This document shows, piece by piece, positions 27,542 through 36,759 of a stretch of DNA of 64,000 bases. The position numbers were made by a program, and so were the translations under genes. The notes beneath the pieces were generated by a model. That model was not told the origin of the DNA. It was given only the letters and a program-made list of their open reading frames with translations, and made no database searches. The stretch's first letter is position 1, and each line of letters opens with the position of its first letter. This DNA comes from Marinobacter sp. 1-4A. Lineage in GTDB: Bacteria; Pseudomonadota; Gammaproteobacteria; Pseudomonadales; Oleiphilaceae. The stretch covers positions 62,001-126,000 of the forward strand of contig NZ_VCGY01000009.1 in the NCBI RefSeq assembly GCF_016597725.1. The letters run 5' to 3'.

Positions 27542-28540
27542 CTATCGGATTTCCGCAAACAACGCCCGGCTTGCCGCCCCGGTACCGCGCCGGGCCAGGG
27601 TGTGCGAGGGCAGTTCGCCGAACAGGCGCTGGTAGTCCCTGGCGAACTCACCCAGGTGTACAAACCCCCATTGCATGGCGCTCCTGGTGACCGTGGTCTG
27701 CGACGGTATTGCCCTAAGCAGGTCTACACGCACCCGGTTGAGACGCAAGGTACGCAAGTAGGCCACCGGGGTGAGCTGCATGGCGCTGCGAAAGGCGTAC
27801 TGGAGCGTTCGCTCCGACACGCCCGTTACCACACAGAGGTCGGCAACACTTGGCACCCTGCCGACCTGAAGGCAGGCATCCATGAATTCCCTCGCGGTGG
27901 ACACCAGCCGCTGGGTTCGCCAGCCAGAGCGAAAAGGCCGACTGCCGCCGGTATCAAGCTCTGTCGCCCCATTGAGTGCCAGCAATACACTGTCCCGCAA
28001 CATTTCAATACCGTTGGCCGACAGGGCCGGACCGTCCACAGCCGGGCCGTGAAGTACGCGACTGAAGGCCCGCGCCACCCTGTCGGTGTCTGCGCTGCTG
28101 AAGGCCTGGGGAGCACCGGTCACCCCGGACCAGTCCCGTTCGCTGAGGGTGTGCATGTCGGCAAGCAGTCGATCCTGGTCCAGGCACAGGTAGAAGGTGT
28201 CACTGCCGCCGGCCACATTGAGGTCGAGTTCGGCATCGCTGGGAAGGAAATAGAGCCAGAAGTCCTGCGGGCTTAAAAAATGGGAAAAACGCATCCCCGG
28301 GTTCATGGTTCTGGCGATGGAGATGGCGCACAGGTTGCCCCGGGTGACCCCGCTTTTATGGACCAGCTGGTTCTGCTGTTCATGCACCAGGTGCATGCCG
28401 TCCAGGGTCAGGGAGGTGCACTGGCCCCGATAGTCGCCCACGCTGAGCTGATGCATCTCCAGGTCCAGCCAGGGCTGGGCGTCGGCCTGTGCGGAGGCGT
28501 CGGCTACAAGGTGAGAACTCGGTTGCCTGTCAGGTGCCAT
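27542..28540 (-). CDS. AraC family transcriptional regulator
   Basis: A 332-residue regulator. The C-terminal 110 residues form the double helix-turn-helix AraC domain (VADLCVVTGVSERTLQYAFR, then HLGEFARDYQRLFGELPS). The N-terminal half is a cupin-like ligand/dimerisation domain without a clear signature. It lies upstream of and in the same direction as the autotransporter, with only 86 bases between, so it is the likely local regulator or first gene of a two-gene unit. It shares the high GC of the autotransporter. The effector is unknown. Confidence 0.88.
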   Translation of the reverse strand: MAPDRQPSSHLVADASAQADAQPWLDLEMHQLSVGDYRGQCTSLTLDGMHLVHEQQNQLVHKSGVTRGNLCAISIARTMNPGMRFSHFLSPQDFWLYFLPSDAELDLNVAGGSDTFYLCLDQDRLLADMHTLSERDWSGVTGAPQAFSSADTDRVARAFSRVLHGPAVDGPALSANGIEMLRDSVLLALNGATELDTGGSRPFRSGWRTQRLVSTAREFMDACLQVGRVPSVADLCVVTGVSERTLQYAFRSAMQLTPVAYLRTLRLNRVRVDLLRAIPSQTTVTRSAMQWGFVHLGEFARDYQRLFGELPSHTLARRGTGAASRALFAEIR

Positions 28541-28881
28541 GATTAAATATCTTCACCGAGTAGTTCGCGCATCAGTCAGAGCGTGTTGTTGTAATTGAGT
28601 TCATGTAGATTAACGGCAGGTCCTGCGGGCCTCAAGCAGGCTTTTTTATGATTTCCGCTCACTTTTATGGACTTGGTGCAACGAAAAAAGCCCATGAAAC
28701 ACGGGCTTCGAAAACTAAAATGGACAGGGCAATGGAAGCATGGATCTTTAAAAAAGGGATACTAATGTTCGCTTTCGTTTAATAATTGAAGGGGTGATAA
28801 AGCCCGAAATATGATCATCGCCTGACTCCGAGAGCCACATCGATTCCCAGCCATCCGGGATTAAGAACCACGGTACACCAA
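28541..28881. other. intergenic segment with two terminator-like hairpins
   Basis: No gene is seen. A plus-strand hairpin CCTGC/GCAGG (28622-28626 with 28636-28640) is followed by six T at 28642-28647, although no plus-strand gene precedes it. A second hairpin AAGCCC/GGGCTT (28688-28693 with 28703-28708) has A-rich DNA on its left and so would end minus-strand transcripts coming from the integrase relic/TetR side. A 19-base motif at 28764-28782 recurs near 31095. Confidence 0.55.
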
Positions 28882-29075
28882 TCAGATCTCAATACTCTCA
28901 GCTATATCCAGAGCATCGTTCACCTCGACACCAAGGTATCGCACTGTACTGGAAATATATCGAGCCAAGAGCTTGACCATATCGCAGGATCGGAGTTTGC
29001 AATCAATCGCCATGTCGAACACCGCCAGCTCGCGGGCCCGGTCGCAAAGCGCAACATTCAGGTTGGGGCAGAATG
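28882..29075 (-). pseudogene. internally deleted tyrosine integrase relic
   Basis: The minus-strand frame joins two pieces of one phage-type integrase family. RARELAVFDMAIDCKLRSCD matches the N-terminal core-binding motif (family form RDLALFNLAIDSKLRGCDLV). About five residues later STVRYLGVEVNDALDIAE matches the family C-terminus (ESTVRYLGIEVDDALEIAEQ). The whole catalytic centre (Arg, His-x-x-Arg) that should lie between is missing, so it cannot recombine DNA. The N-terminal end merges with non-homologous sequence overlapping the TetR gene. Family forms are recalled from memory, not searched. Confidence 0.7.
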
Positions 29076-29155
29076 CAAAGATTTTCTGCAATTTTATAGC
29101 CGCGAAGCGGAAGAATTGTCTAGTATTACCGCTTGGTTCGATATGGCTAGATGGG

Positions 29156-29770
29156 TCAGCTCTGCAACGAGCGCCATACGGACTCCGCAAATTCTTTTCG
29201 GTACTCCTGAGGTGATGTCTTTACACGGCCAGACAGCCAGGCTCTGCAATAGTTTTCCGACGGACCTATAATGAGAGAGAAGAGCATCTCGAATGGTTGA
29301 ACAATTTTGATATCGTCATTGCCGAAACTTATCAACCGCTCTTTCAGTTTCCGGTAATTCTGGATATTTCGATTCGTCAGTTCCTCCTGAAAGGGACCCT
29401 TGGCCACTGGAGAGCGCGCCTGATAAAGGAATCTGGCCCATTCTGGGTTGTCGACAACCCAGTCTAGATAACTCCATATGATGGAATACACGGCCTCGCG
29501 AAGACTGTTTGCCCCGGCCAGTTCCTGCTCCAGGCGATGTCGCTGGTCATCCTGAGCTGCAAAAAAGAGCGCACTCAATATACCCTCTTTGTTCCCGAAA
29601 TGATGATAAATCGCGCCCACACTGGTGTCGCAGCGGGCTTTGATGGCATCGATGGTGGTGGCTTCCACCCCCAGCTCATTAAAGCAATACAGTGCCTGTT
29701 CCAGAATCTCTCTTTTCAGCGCAGCTCTGCGGCCCGGAAACCGGTTCTCTAAAATATTGGATTGGTTCAT
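29156..29770 (-). CDS. TetR/AcrR family transcriptional repressor
   Basis: A 204-residue regulator. The N-terminal helix-turn-helix (about 17-63) has ILEQALYCFNELGVEATTID and SVGAIYHHFGNKEGILSALF, the canonical TetR pattern. The C-terminal ligand domain has no recognised specificity. It is divergent from the hotdog-fold gene with a nested palindrome between the starts, so it probably represses that gene and itself. A fatty-acyl or acyl-CoA ligand would fit the partner's fold, but this is inference. Confidence 0.88.
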   Translation of the reverse strand: MNQSNILENRFPGRRAALKREILEQALYCFNELGVEATTIDAIKARCDTSVGAIYHHFGNKEGILSALFFAAQDDQRHRLEQELAGANSLREAVYSIIWSYLDWVVDNPEWARFLYQARSPVAKGPFQEELTNRNIQNYRKLKERLISFGNDDIKIVQPFEMLFSLIIGPSENYCRAWLSGRVKTSPQEYRKEFAESVWRSLQS

Positions 29771-29836
29771 TAAATGGATATTCGCCTGTTTGAACTCGCC
29801 ACAGCCTACATTCTACCGTTTGACAGCTTCGGCATA

Positions 29837-29873
29837 AACAGAATACTCTTCTGTTGAAGAATATTATTCTGTT
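29837..29873. promoter_or_regulatory. nested palindrome, candidate TetR operator
   Basis: Outer arms AACAGAATA (29837-29845) and TATTCTGTT (29865-29873), and an inner TCTTC/GAAGA pair around a TGTT centre (29847-29860). It is placed between the divergent TetR (start 29770) and hotdog (start 29918) genes, AT-rich, and the right size for a TetR dimer pair. Confidence 0.65.
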
Positions 29874-29917
29874 TTGTTTGTTTCGTGCCCCCTTTCAGAC
29901 ACATGGAGAACTTAGAG

Positions 29918-30358
29918 ATGAGTCAAGCACTGGCAGCAGTCAACGCATTCGGCGCCGAAGCCTTTGGGAACATGGTCTGCCAACAGGCCCCCTATTTCAG
30001 CACCATCCAGCCGGAACTGGTTGACCTGAAACCGGAGTATGCCGAAGCACGGGTGCCATTCCGAAAAGAAATCACCAACCACCTGGGTACCGTACACGCA
30101 ATCGCCATGTGCAACGCCGCAGAGCTGGTAGCAGGGCTGATGACGGATGCGTCGATACCAAGCGATGGTAAGTGGATTCCACAAGCCATGTCGGTCAAGT
30201 ATCTGGCCAAGGCAAAAACCGCCTTACGTGCCGTTGCAAGCGGGGAGAAAGTTGACTGGGACACCTCTGGTGAGAAAACGGTCCCCGTAGAAGTGTTTGA
30301 TGAGGATGGTCAACGGGTCTTCACCGCTGAAATCACCATGAACGTGAAACTGAACTGA
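29918..30358 (+). CDS. hotdog-fold (DUF4442-type) thioesterase-like protein
   Basis: A 146-residue protein of the hotdog superfamily, DUF4442/YiiD-C type. Conserved features: KEITNHLGTVHAIAMCNAAE (the helix and N/G-x-x-H region that lines the acyl-CoA pocket) and MSVKYLAKAKTALRAVAS. Such proteins hydrolyse acyl-CoAs or bind them; no substrate can be named. The start at 29918 has GGAGA about 11 bases upstream. An in-frame ATG at 29903 is possible. Likely controlled by the divergent TetR protein. Confidence 0.8.
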   Translation: MSQALAAVNAFGAEAFGNMVCQQAPYFSTIQPELVDLKPEYAEARVPFRKEITNHLGTVHAIAMCNAAELVAGLMTDASIPSDGKWIPQAMSVKYLAKAKTALRAVASGEKVDWDTSGEKTVPVEVFDEDGQRVFTAEITMNVKLN

Positions 30359-30912
30359 TACCTAAGGATTCCTGGCTGAGGGTTAATCCACATGCCCGGC
30401 ATCTTGGCCAATACAGCCTGTTTGGCGCAATTTCCCCCCTCTGGCAGACGCTTGGGGTTTAGGTAAATGTTCTCGACCAATACCGGCCGACCATCAATCT
30501 GCCGGCGGCGCCGAAGCCAGACAATCGGGTCACCAATCGCCATACCAGTCCGGGTGGCCAACCAGCTGTTAGTATGCGTGGACGTTACATCAAGCGTCTC
30601 TGTTGCAGGGACACGGCCTTGCGCTGTCACATTCTCTGAGAAGCTGTAGTCATGTGTGGGTTTGTAAATCAGTCTTGGCGGAGACACAAACCAGCCTCGC
30701 CGGTTCGAGCGGTAGATACGGCCTTCCGCTTCTAACTGAGCCAACGCCAAGCGGGTCGTCACCCGAGTAGTATCGTGCTCCTCCGCGAGAATACGTTCCG
30801 AGGGCAACCGAGTACTCGGCGTTAAAAGCCCTTTTGCGATCTGGGCAGCCAAGTGATCTCGAACTCTCAGATAAAGAGGCGAAACGCTTTTCTCGTCGAC
30901 CCGCTCCTGCAT
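30310..30912 (-). pseudogene. GntR/UTRA-family regulator, truncated at the 3' end
   Basis: A 200-residue frame with an intact GntR winged helix (about 10-75: LYLRVRDHLAAQIAKGLLTP, then LPSERILAEEHDTTRVTTRL). The first two thirds of a UTRA ligand domain follow (WLRRRRQIDGRPVLVENIYL). From about residue 170 the sequence stops resembling the family and runs antisense into the end of the hotdog gene. Family members are usually about 240 residues, so the end of the ligand domain is lost. The start at 30912 has AAGGAG at 7 bases; the longer frame to 31011 is not family-like. The truncated protein may still bind DNA. Confidence 0.65.
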
Positions 30913-31208
30913 ATTGTGGCTCCTTAGCCTAACCAAACCGGCCAAAATAGACCAAAAACGTGACACAGTTGTGACAAATACCGGAAGCTTTCGCGCGGAA
31001 TTAATTGACATTTGAAATGGGTTCCGCCAACCATGCTAAGTGAAAGTCCATGACTAGCTTGGAATTTTCAGGGTTTGCGGGAAAGCCTAACGCGAATGTT
31101 CGCTTTGTTTAAGAGCGGCGGCCACGACTAAGGATTATGTCGCCATAACCTGGCCGAGATGGCCTAAATATGGTGCCAAGAACAGGAACTAAAGGTTTTT
31201 TCGAGTAT

Positions 31209-31285
31209 TGGTGGGCCCACCTGGACTCGAACCAGGGACCAAAGGATTATGAGTCCTCTGCTCTAACCAACTGAGCTATAGGCCC
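31209..31285 (-). tRNA. tRNA with CAU anticodon (probably tRNA-Ile2, lysidine type)
   Basis: 77 nt including an encoded CCA. The acceptor stem GGGCCTA pairs with TGGGCCC. The D-arm is GCTCAGTTGGTTAGAGC, the anticodon loop is CTCATAA (anticodon CAU), and the T-arm is CCTGGTTCGAGTCCAGG. CAU may be elongator Met or Ile with lysidine-34; the stem pattern and overall likeness favour Ile2, but sequence by eye cannot settle it. It lies just downstream of rpoD, with its 3' end facing the accessory segment. Confidence 0.9.
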
Positions 31286-31323
31286 ATTCAGCGAACGCTG
31301 TCTGGAGGGTGTTCCCCTGAGGG

Positions 31324-31365
31324 AACAAAGCGGGCGCCATTATACCGAGGAGGTGGGGCGCCCGC
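31324..31365 (-). promoter_or_regulatory. rpoD terminator hairpin containing the tRNA -10 box
   Basis: On the minus strand, 15 bases past the rpoD stop, a 9-base stem GCGGGCGCC/GGCGCCCGC (arms 31357-31365 and 31330-31338) is followed by TTTGTT. Its loop holds TATAAT (31339-31344), followed by a GC-rich discriminator GGCGCCCGC, the layout of a stringently controlled tRNA promoter with a start near 31332. No good -35 box is visible. A GTTCCC/GGGAAC hairpin follows before the tRNA. Confidence 0.6.
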
Positions 31366-31379
31366 TACTGTTGTGATGC

Positions 31380-33227
31380 TTATCCGTTGCCTTGATCGTC
31401 AATAAATCCGCGCAAATGGTCGGAGCGGGAAGGATGACGCAGTTTACGCAGTGCTTTTGCTTCGATTTGACGGATACGCTCACGGGTTACGTCGAACTGT
31501 TTGCCGACTTCTTCCAGAGTGTGGTCCGTGTTCATCTCGATGCCAAAGCGCATGCGAAGCACCTTGGATTCGCGGGCGGTAAGGCCAGCCAAAACCGAAC
31601 GGGTGGCTTCGCGTAGGCCTTCTGCCGTTGCCGAGTCCACAGGCGAGAGCGCTTGAATATCTTCAATGAAGTCGCCCAGATGGCTGTCTTCATCGTCACC
31701 AATCGGCGTCTCCATGGAGATTGGCTCTTTCGCAATCTTCAGCACTTTACGAATTTTGTCTTCCGGCATCTCCATGCGCTCACCCAGTTCTTCCGGGGTG
31801 GGCTCACGGCCCATTTCCTGCAGCATCTGGCGGGAAATCCGGTTGAGCTTGTTGATGGTTTCAATCATGTGCACTGGAATACGAATGGTGCGCGCCTGAT
31901 CCGCAATTGAGCGGGTAATGGCCTGACGAATCCACCAAGTGGCGTAGGTAGAGAACTTGTACCCACGGCGGTACTCAAATTTATCAACGGCTTTCATCAG
32001 GCCGATGTTGCCTTCCTGAATCAGGTCGAGGAACTGAAGGCCACGGTTGGTGTACTTCTTCGCGATAGAAATAACCAGTCGTAGGTTGGCCTCAACCATT
32101 TCTTTCTTGGCGCGGCGGGCTCGTGCTTCGCCAATCGAGACGCGGCGGTTGATTTCTTTGATGTCTACAACGTCAAGGTCCACTTCAGTCTGCACATTCA
32201 TGATGCGCTTCTGAAGACGGACAATTTCATCCAGTCGCTCGGTAATGGCGGCAGCGTAAGGCTTTTTGCTTTTACCGATTTTCTCGCCCCATTCCGGGTT
32301 GGCTTCATTGCCCGGGAATGATTTGATGAAATCTTTACGCGGCATTTTGCACTCGCGCACACAGATTTTGAGGATGGCGCGCTCGTTCTCGCGAATCAGA
32401 TCATTGGTAGAGCGAACGACGTTGACCAGTTCGTCAAACGCTTTGTTGCCAAGTTTGAAGGGTGCGAAAATCTGTCCCAAATCGTTCAATGCAACCTGAG
32501 TTTTCTTATCCGCACGGCCATGCTTAGCCAGTAGCTTTTCGGCTTCGTCAAGCTTTTCCCGGAGCAGCTCGAAACGCAAGCGGGTTTCTTCCGGGTCTGG
32601 ACCGCTCTCTGGTTCTTCTTCCTCTGCATCGTCGTCCGCATCCTCGTCAGACTGGTCTTCGTCTGAGGTCTCAGGCTTCGGAGGCGGTTCCGGCATAAAC
32701 GGCTCCGCGCCGTCTGGGTCGAGAAAACCGGTGATGATGTCGGTGATACGACCTTCGTTTTCAATGATGCGATCGTAGGCTTGAATAACGGTGCCTACAG
32801 TACCCGGGAAGTGGGCAACCGCTGCCATAACATCGCGAATGCCTTCTTCGATGCGCTTGGCGATAACAATCTCGCCTTCACGGGTTAACAGCTCAACGGT
32901 ACCCATCTCGCGCATGTACATGCGGACCGGGTCTGTGGTGCGCCCAGCATCAGATTCCACAGCGGCAAGAGCGGCGGCGGCTTCAGCGGCAGCGGCTTCG
33001 TCAGCAGTGGAATCGCCATCGGTCATCAGCAGAGTATCGGCATCCGGTGCTACCTCGGATACCTGAATGCCCATGTCGTTGATCATGCGAATGATGTCTT
33101 CGACCTGATCCGGGTCGGCAATGTCTTCCGGGAGGTGGTCGTTTACCTCGGCGTAAGTCAGGTAGCCTTGTTCCTTGCCTCGTGCGATGAGGTCTTTCAA
33201 TCGTGATTTCTGCGAATTGCCTGACAT
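31380..33227 (-). CDS. rpoD: RNA polymerase primary sigma factor (sigma-70)
   Basis: A 615-residue housekeeping sigma factor. Region 1.1 ([18 protein letters not shown]) is at the N-terminus. An acidic non-conserved insert (about 185-225) follows. Region 2 contains [20 protein letters not shown], the -10 recognition helix. Region 4.2 contains [20 protein letters not shown] for the -35 box. The ATG at 33227 is preferred over a GTG two codons upstream; AGGG lies at the right distance. It is the third gene of the macromolecular synthesis operon rpsU-dnaG-rpoD. Confidence 0.97.
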   Translation of the reverse strand: MSGNSQKSRLKDLIARGKEQGYLTYAEVNDHLPEDIADPDQVEDIIRMINDMGIQVSEVAPDADTLLMTDGDSTADEAAAAEAAAALAAVESDAGRTTDPVRMYMREMGTVELLTREGEIVIAKRIEEGIRDVMAAVAHFPGTVGTVIQAYDRIIENEGRITDIITGFLDPDGAEPFMPEPPPKPETSDEDQSDEDADDDAEEEEPESGPDPEETRLRFELLREKLDEAEKLLAKHGRADKKTQVALNDLGQIFAPFKLGNKAFDELVNVVRSTNDLIRENERAILKICVRECKMPRKDFIKSFPGNEANPEWGEKIGKSKKPYAAAITERLDEIVRLQKRIMNVQTEVDLDVVDIKEINRRVSIGEARARRAKKEMVEANLRLVISIAKKYTNRGLQFLDLIQEGNIGLMKAVDKFEYRRGYKFSTYATWWIRQAITRSIADQARTIRIPVHMIETINKLNRISRQMLQEMGREPTPEELGERMEMPEDKIRKVLKIAKEPISMETPIGDDEDSHLGDFIEDIQALSPVDSATAEGLREATRSVLAGLTARESKVLRMRFGIEMNTDHTLEEVGKQFDVTRERIRQIEAKALRKLRHPSRSDHLRGFIDDQGNG

Positions 33228-33331
33228 AGACACCCTGTGAACTCGCTTAAATAAAAAATGAAACAGCCATTATAGCTGTCGCTCTAATGCACTGCCACCG
33301 AATGGTTAGATGGTGATCAATGCGCCAAGTT

Positions 33332-35068
33332 TCAAGTGCTGTTCTCGGGAGTTCCCCCGCTCAGCTCTCGCAGCTCTTGCCGTTCCTCGGCGGTAAGGTT
33401 TGCGAAGTTGCGTAAAAGTGTAGCCAGTTTTTGCTGTCTTGCTGCTTCCTCGTTCGGGTTTAGCAACTCTCGAGCTGCGGCCAGAGTGCTTTCCCGTGAC
33501 GGTATGTGCTCTATACCGTCGAATAGATGGTAGAACCCTTCACGTGCTTGGCTGTCCAGCGCCAAGGCAGTTATAAGTGATTTCCTGTAACGAATTTCCC
33601 GCTCCAGAATAAACTTGGCAAAGGCCTTGGCCTGATTGTACTGCCGGGAGCCGCTGGCAAGTTCGGTGACTTCACTGGCCAGATCCGGTGCTTCCAGTAG
33701 TGCGAGGCACAGGATGCTGTCTTTGCTCAGTTTTACGTCAATGCGTTCTTCTGCAACGCGATCCCTGCGCTCGCCTTTCCAGTTTCCCCACTGCTGTGGC
33801 TTGCGGCCTTGCCATTGGTTTCGGCCCCCGCAAAGGCGGAGCATTTCATGCCACATGGCATCCCGGAGGGTGCTTCTGGGCATTTTGTTCAGAAGCGGTT
33901 CAGCTCTGGCTCTCAGTTCGCCCCGGTTCTCCGGCAGTTGCAGGTCCAGACCTTCGCTCTGACGGTCAAACAAGTATCTGGAGAAGGGGGTCGCGCCCTC
34001 GATGCGTTTCTGAAACGCTTCTGCCCCTTCTTTACGTATCAATGTGTCCGGGTCTTCACCTTCCGGTAGCATCAAAAACTGCAAGTGCAGCCCATCAGCC
34101 ATAAGTTCCAGAGCGTTATCCATGGCTCGGTCTGCGGCTCTGAACCCGGCCTGATCACCATCAAAGCAAAAAACGATATGCCGAACCTGCCTCAATAAAG
34201 CAGTGAGGCTATCTTGGTTTGTTGCTGTGCCCAACGTCGCGACGGCGTAATGGATGCCATGCTGGGCCAGCGCAATCACGTCCATGTAGCCTTCTACCAC
34301 AAGCAGCTTATCGAGCTGCTTAAGCGCCTGTTTTGCTTCGTACAGGCCGTATATTTCCCGGCTTTTGTGAAATACATCCGACTCGGGTGAGTTGATGTAT
34401 TTTGCTTTGTCGTCGCCGAGCGTCCGTCCGCCAAAGGCGATGGTTTTGCCCCGGCTGTTGCGGATAGGAAACATGACCCGGTTACGAAAAAGGTCCCTCG
34501 GTCTGCCGTACTTGTCAGACACTGTGCCGGTTTCGATCAGCGGTCCCTGCAGATCTTTGCTTGCGGCATCAAACAGTGCAGTTCCCGCAGCAGGCGCATA
34601 ACCCACCTGATACTGCTGAATAATGCTGCTGTCTAACCCGCGCTGCTTTAAATAATCGCGTGCGAAGCTGCCTTGCGGGCCGTGAAGCGCTGAATGGTAA
34701 AAGCGGCTGGCAAAGTCCAGCGCGTCGGTTAGCGTTCGCGCCTGCTGGATTTCTTGCTTGGCGGCCTGATCATAGGGCACTTCAAGCCCGGCTCTGCGTG
34801 CCAATTCTTCAACGGCATCGGTAAAGCCCAGACCTTCAAATTCGCGTACAAAACTGATGGCGTCGCCGTGGGCGCCACATCCAAAACAATGGTAGAAGCC
34901 TTTATCTGGCCTTACATTGAATGACGGCGTTTTTTCATCATGAAACGGACAGCATGCCTTAAAGTTGGCACCGGCTTTCTTGAGTGTGATGCGCGAGCCG
35001 ATCAGCTCTGCCAGATCTACCCGGTCGAGCAGGTCTTCCACAAAGCGTTGGGGGATCAGTCCGCTCAT
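33332..35068 (-). CDS. dnaG: DNA primase
   Basis: A 578-residue primase that makes RNA primers at replication forks. The N-terminal CHC2 zinc site is Cys40, His43, Cys61 and Cys64. The central TOPRIM catalytic domain has VVEGYMDVIALAQHG and FCFDGDQAGFRAADRA. The C-terminal helicase-binding domain (about 440-578) is more divergent. Length is like that of E. coli DnaG. It lies between rpsU and rpoD as usual. Confidence 0.97.
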   Translation of the reverse strand: MSGLIPQRFVEDLLDRVDLAELIGSRITLKKAGANFKACCPFHDEKTPSFNVRPDKGFYHCFGCGAHGDAISFVREFEGLGFTDAVEELARRAGLEVPYDQAAKQEIQQARTLTDALDFASRFYHSALHGPQGSFARDYLKQRGLDSSIIQQYQVGYAPAAGTALFDAASKDLQGPLIETGTVSDKYGRPRDLFRNRVMFPIRNSRGKTIAFGGRTLGDDKAKYINSPESDVFHKSREIYGLYEAKQALKQLDKLLVVEGYMDVIALAQHGIHYAVATLGTATNQDSLTALLRQVRHIVFCFDGDQAGFRAADRAMDNALELMADGLHLQFLMLPEGEDPDTLIRKEGAEAFQKRIEGATPFSRYLFDRQSEGLDLQLPENRGELRARAEPLLNKMPRSTLRDAMWHEMLRLCGGRNQWQGRKPQQWGNWKGERRDRVAEERIDVKLSKDSILCLALLEAPDLASEVTELASGSRQYNQAKAFAKFILEREIRYRKSLITALALDSQAREGFYHLFDGIEHIPSRESTLAAARELLNPNEEAARQQKLATLLRNFANLTAEERQELRELSGGTPENST

Positions 35069-35111
35069 AATGGCTCCACATCCGGCCCGTTACACGCAAG
35101 GGCCAATAGCC

Positions 35112-35149
35112 AAAAATGCCGCCGAAGCCAGGCCCCGGCGGCATTTTTT
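35112..35149. terminator. rpsU-dnaG intergenic terminator/attenuator
   Basis: A 13-base perfect stem (35112-35124 with 35136-35148, core TGCCGCCG/CGGCGGCA) with A and T runs on both sides lies between rpsU and dnaG. The E. coli operon also has a partial terminator at this place, which lets ribosomal protein S21 be made in excess of primase. Strength here is inferred. Confidence 0.85.
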
Positions 35150-35218
35150 GGTCGCTCTGTGCAGCCTGTGGCTGTACAGGCAATCAGTGCTTTGCAGTCA
35201 AGCGGCGTCTGCGGTAAC

Positions 35219-35434
35219 TCAGTACAGACGCTCGAACTTGCGCTGTTCCCGCTGAAGCTTCTTGAGATGACGCTTAACGGCAGCGGCTGCTTTACGCTTG
35301 CGAACGGAAGTCGGCTTTTCGTAGTGCTCACGACGACGTACTTCTGAAAGTACACCGGCTTTCTCGCAAGAACGCTTGAAGCGACGCAGTGCTACGTCAA
35401 ACGGTTCATTCTCTTTCACTTTAACAGCTGGCAT
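35219..35434 (-). CDS. rpsU: 30S ribosomal protein S21
   Basis: 71 residues, starting [27 protein letters not shown] and ending with the very basic helix [18 protein letters not shown]. First gene of the macromolecular synthesis operon. AGGTGA ribosome site upstream of the ATG. It is divergent from tsaD with about 250 bases between, where promoters for both must lie; a TAAAAT box at 35634-35639 is a weak -10 candidate for tsaD. Confidence 0.97.
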   Translation of the reverse strand: MPAVKVKENEPFDVALRRFKRSCEKAGVLSEVRRREHYEKPTSVRKRKAAAAVKRHLKKLQREQRKFERLY

Positions 35435-35683
35435 TCGACAATCACCTACCTGATAGATTCGGTTTCATTTAGATGCGCATCTGGCGTTGCCAGACTGGCT
35501 CGATTCTCTCGATCACTGGTCAGATTGGCTAAAACTCGACCAGTTCGTAATTTAGGGCGGCAATGATAGCGCTTGGATCGTGGCAAGGTCAATGTTTGTT
35601 CGATGAAACTGCCTGTGAGTTTCGGGTTTCTGCTAAAATGCGCCCCGTTTATCCATTAACAACAACCGATGTGGCCAGATTAT

Positions 35684-36742
35684 ATGCTGATTCTGGGTAT
35701 TGAGACTTCCTGTGATGAGACCGGCGTCGCGCTTTACGACACCGAAAAGGGCTTGCTTAGTCATGCGCTGTTCAGCCAGATCGACATGCATGCCGACTAC
35801 GGCGGAGTGGTGCCCGAGCTGGCATCCCGCGATCACGTTCGTAAACTTTTACCTTTATGTGATCAGGTGTTAACTGAGGCCAAACTTACCCGGGAAGATA
35901 TTGATGGCATTGCCTACACCGCCGGGCCGGGCTTGATTGGGGCGCTTATGGTGGGAGGTTCGGTTGCCCACGCGCTGGGGTTTGCCTTAGGCATACCGGT
36001 ACTAGGAGTGCACCATATGGAAGGTCACTTGCTGGCACCCATGTTGGAAGACAATCCGCCAGCTTTTCCGTTTGTTGCTCTGCTCGTTTCGGGCGGGCAC
36101 ACCCAGTTGGTGCGGGTGGATGGCATTGGACAATATCAAATGCTTGGTGAGTCTGTAGATGACGCAGCAGGCGAAGCTTTCGATAAAACTGCCAAAATGC
36201 TGGGTTTAGACTACCCCGGCGGCCCACGGGTGGCTGCGTTGGCTGAAAAAGGTACCGTCGGCCGTTACCGTTTTCCTCGGCCAATGACGGATCGGCCGGG
36301 TTTGGACTTCAGTTTCAGTGGCCTTAAAACCTTCACTCTTAATACAGTCAATGCGGAAAAAAAATCTGTGGAGGGTCTGAGCGATCAGGTTCGCGCCGAT
36401 ATTGCTCTGGCGTTTGAGACTGCTGCCGTCGAGACTCTGGTGATTAAATGCCGGCGGGCCCTAGAGCAAACAAGCTGTGACAGGCTTGTGATTGCTGGCG
36501 GAGTGAGTGCCAACAAGCGGTTGCGGGCAGGCTTGGAAAAGATGGCTGCAAAGTTACGCGCCCATGTATTCTACGCGCGTCCTGAATTCTGCACCGATAA
36601 CGGGGCAATGATCGCCTATGCGGGTGCCCAGCGCTTAAAGGCAGGGCAGCGTGATGGAGAGCGAATTGTAGCGGTGCCCAGATGGCCGATGAATACGTTG
36701 CCAGCACTGGATGAAGCTCGCTCGACCGGGCTTGTTGATTGA
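35684..36742 (+). CDS. tsaD: tRNA N6-threonylcarbamoyladenosine synthase subunit TsaD
   Basis: A 352-residue ASKHA-fold protein. With TsaB/TsaE it transfers threonylcarbamoyl to A37 of ANN-decoding tRNAs. [16 protein letters not shown] is at the start, [12 protein letters not shown] carries the metal-binding histidines, and [11 protein letters not shown] and [17 protein letters not shown] follow. The second ATG (35684, MLILGIET) matches the family start better than the in-frame ATG at 35669; neither has a clear ribosome site. The rpsU/tsaD divergence is conserved in gammaproteobacteria. Confidence 0.96.
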   Translation: MLILGIETSCDETGVALYDTEKGLLSHALFSQIDMHADYGGVVPELASRDHVRKLLPLCDQVLTEAKLTREDIDGIAYTAGPGLIGALMVGGSVAHALGFALGIPVLGVHHMEGHLLAPMLEDNPPAFPFVALLVSGGHTQLVRVDGIGQYQMLGESVDDAAGEAFDKTAKMLGLDYPGGPRVAALAEKGTVGRYRFPRPMTDRPGLDFSFSGLKTFTLNTVNAEKKSVEGLSDQVRADIALAFETAAVETLVIKCRRALEQTSCDRLVIAGGVSANKRLRAGLEKMAAKLRAHVFYARPEFCTDNGAMIAYAGAQRLKAGQRDGERIVAVPRWPMNTLPALDEARSTGLVD

Positions 36743-36759
36743 GTTGGCCAACCGCGACA

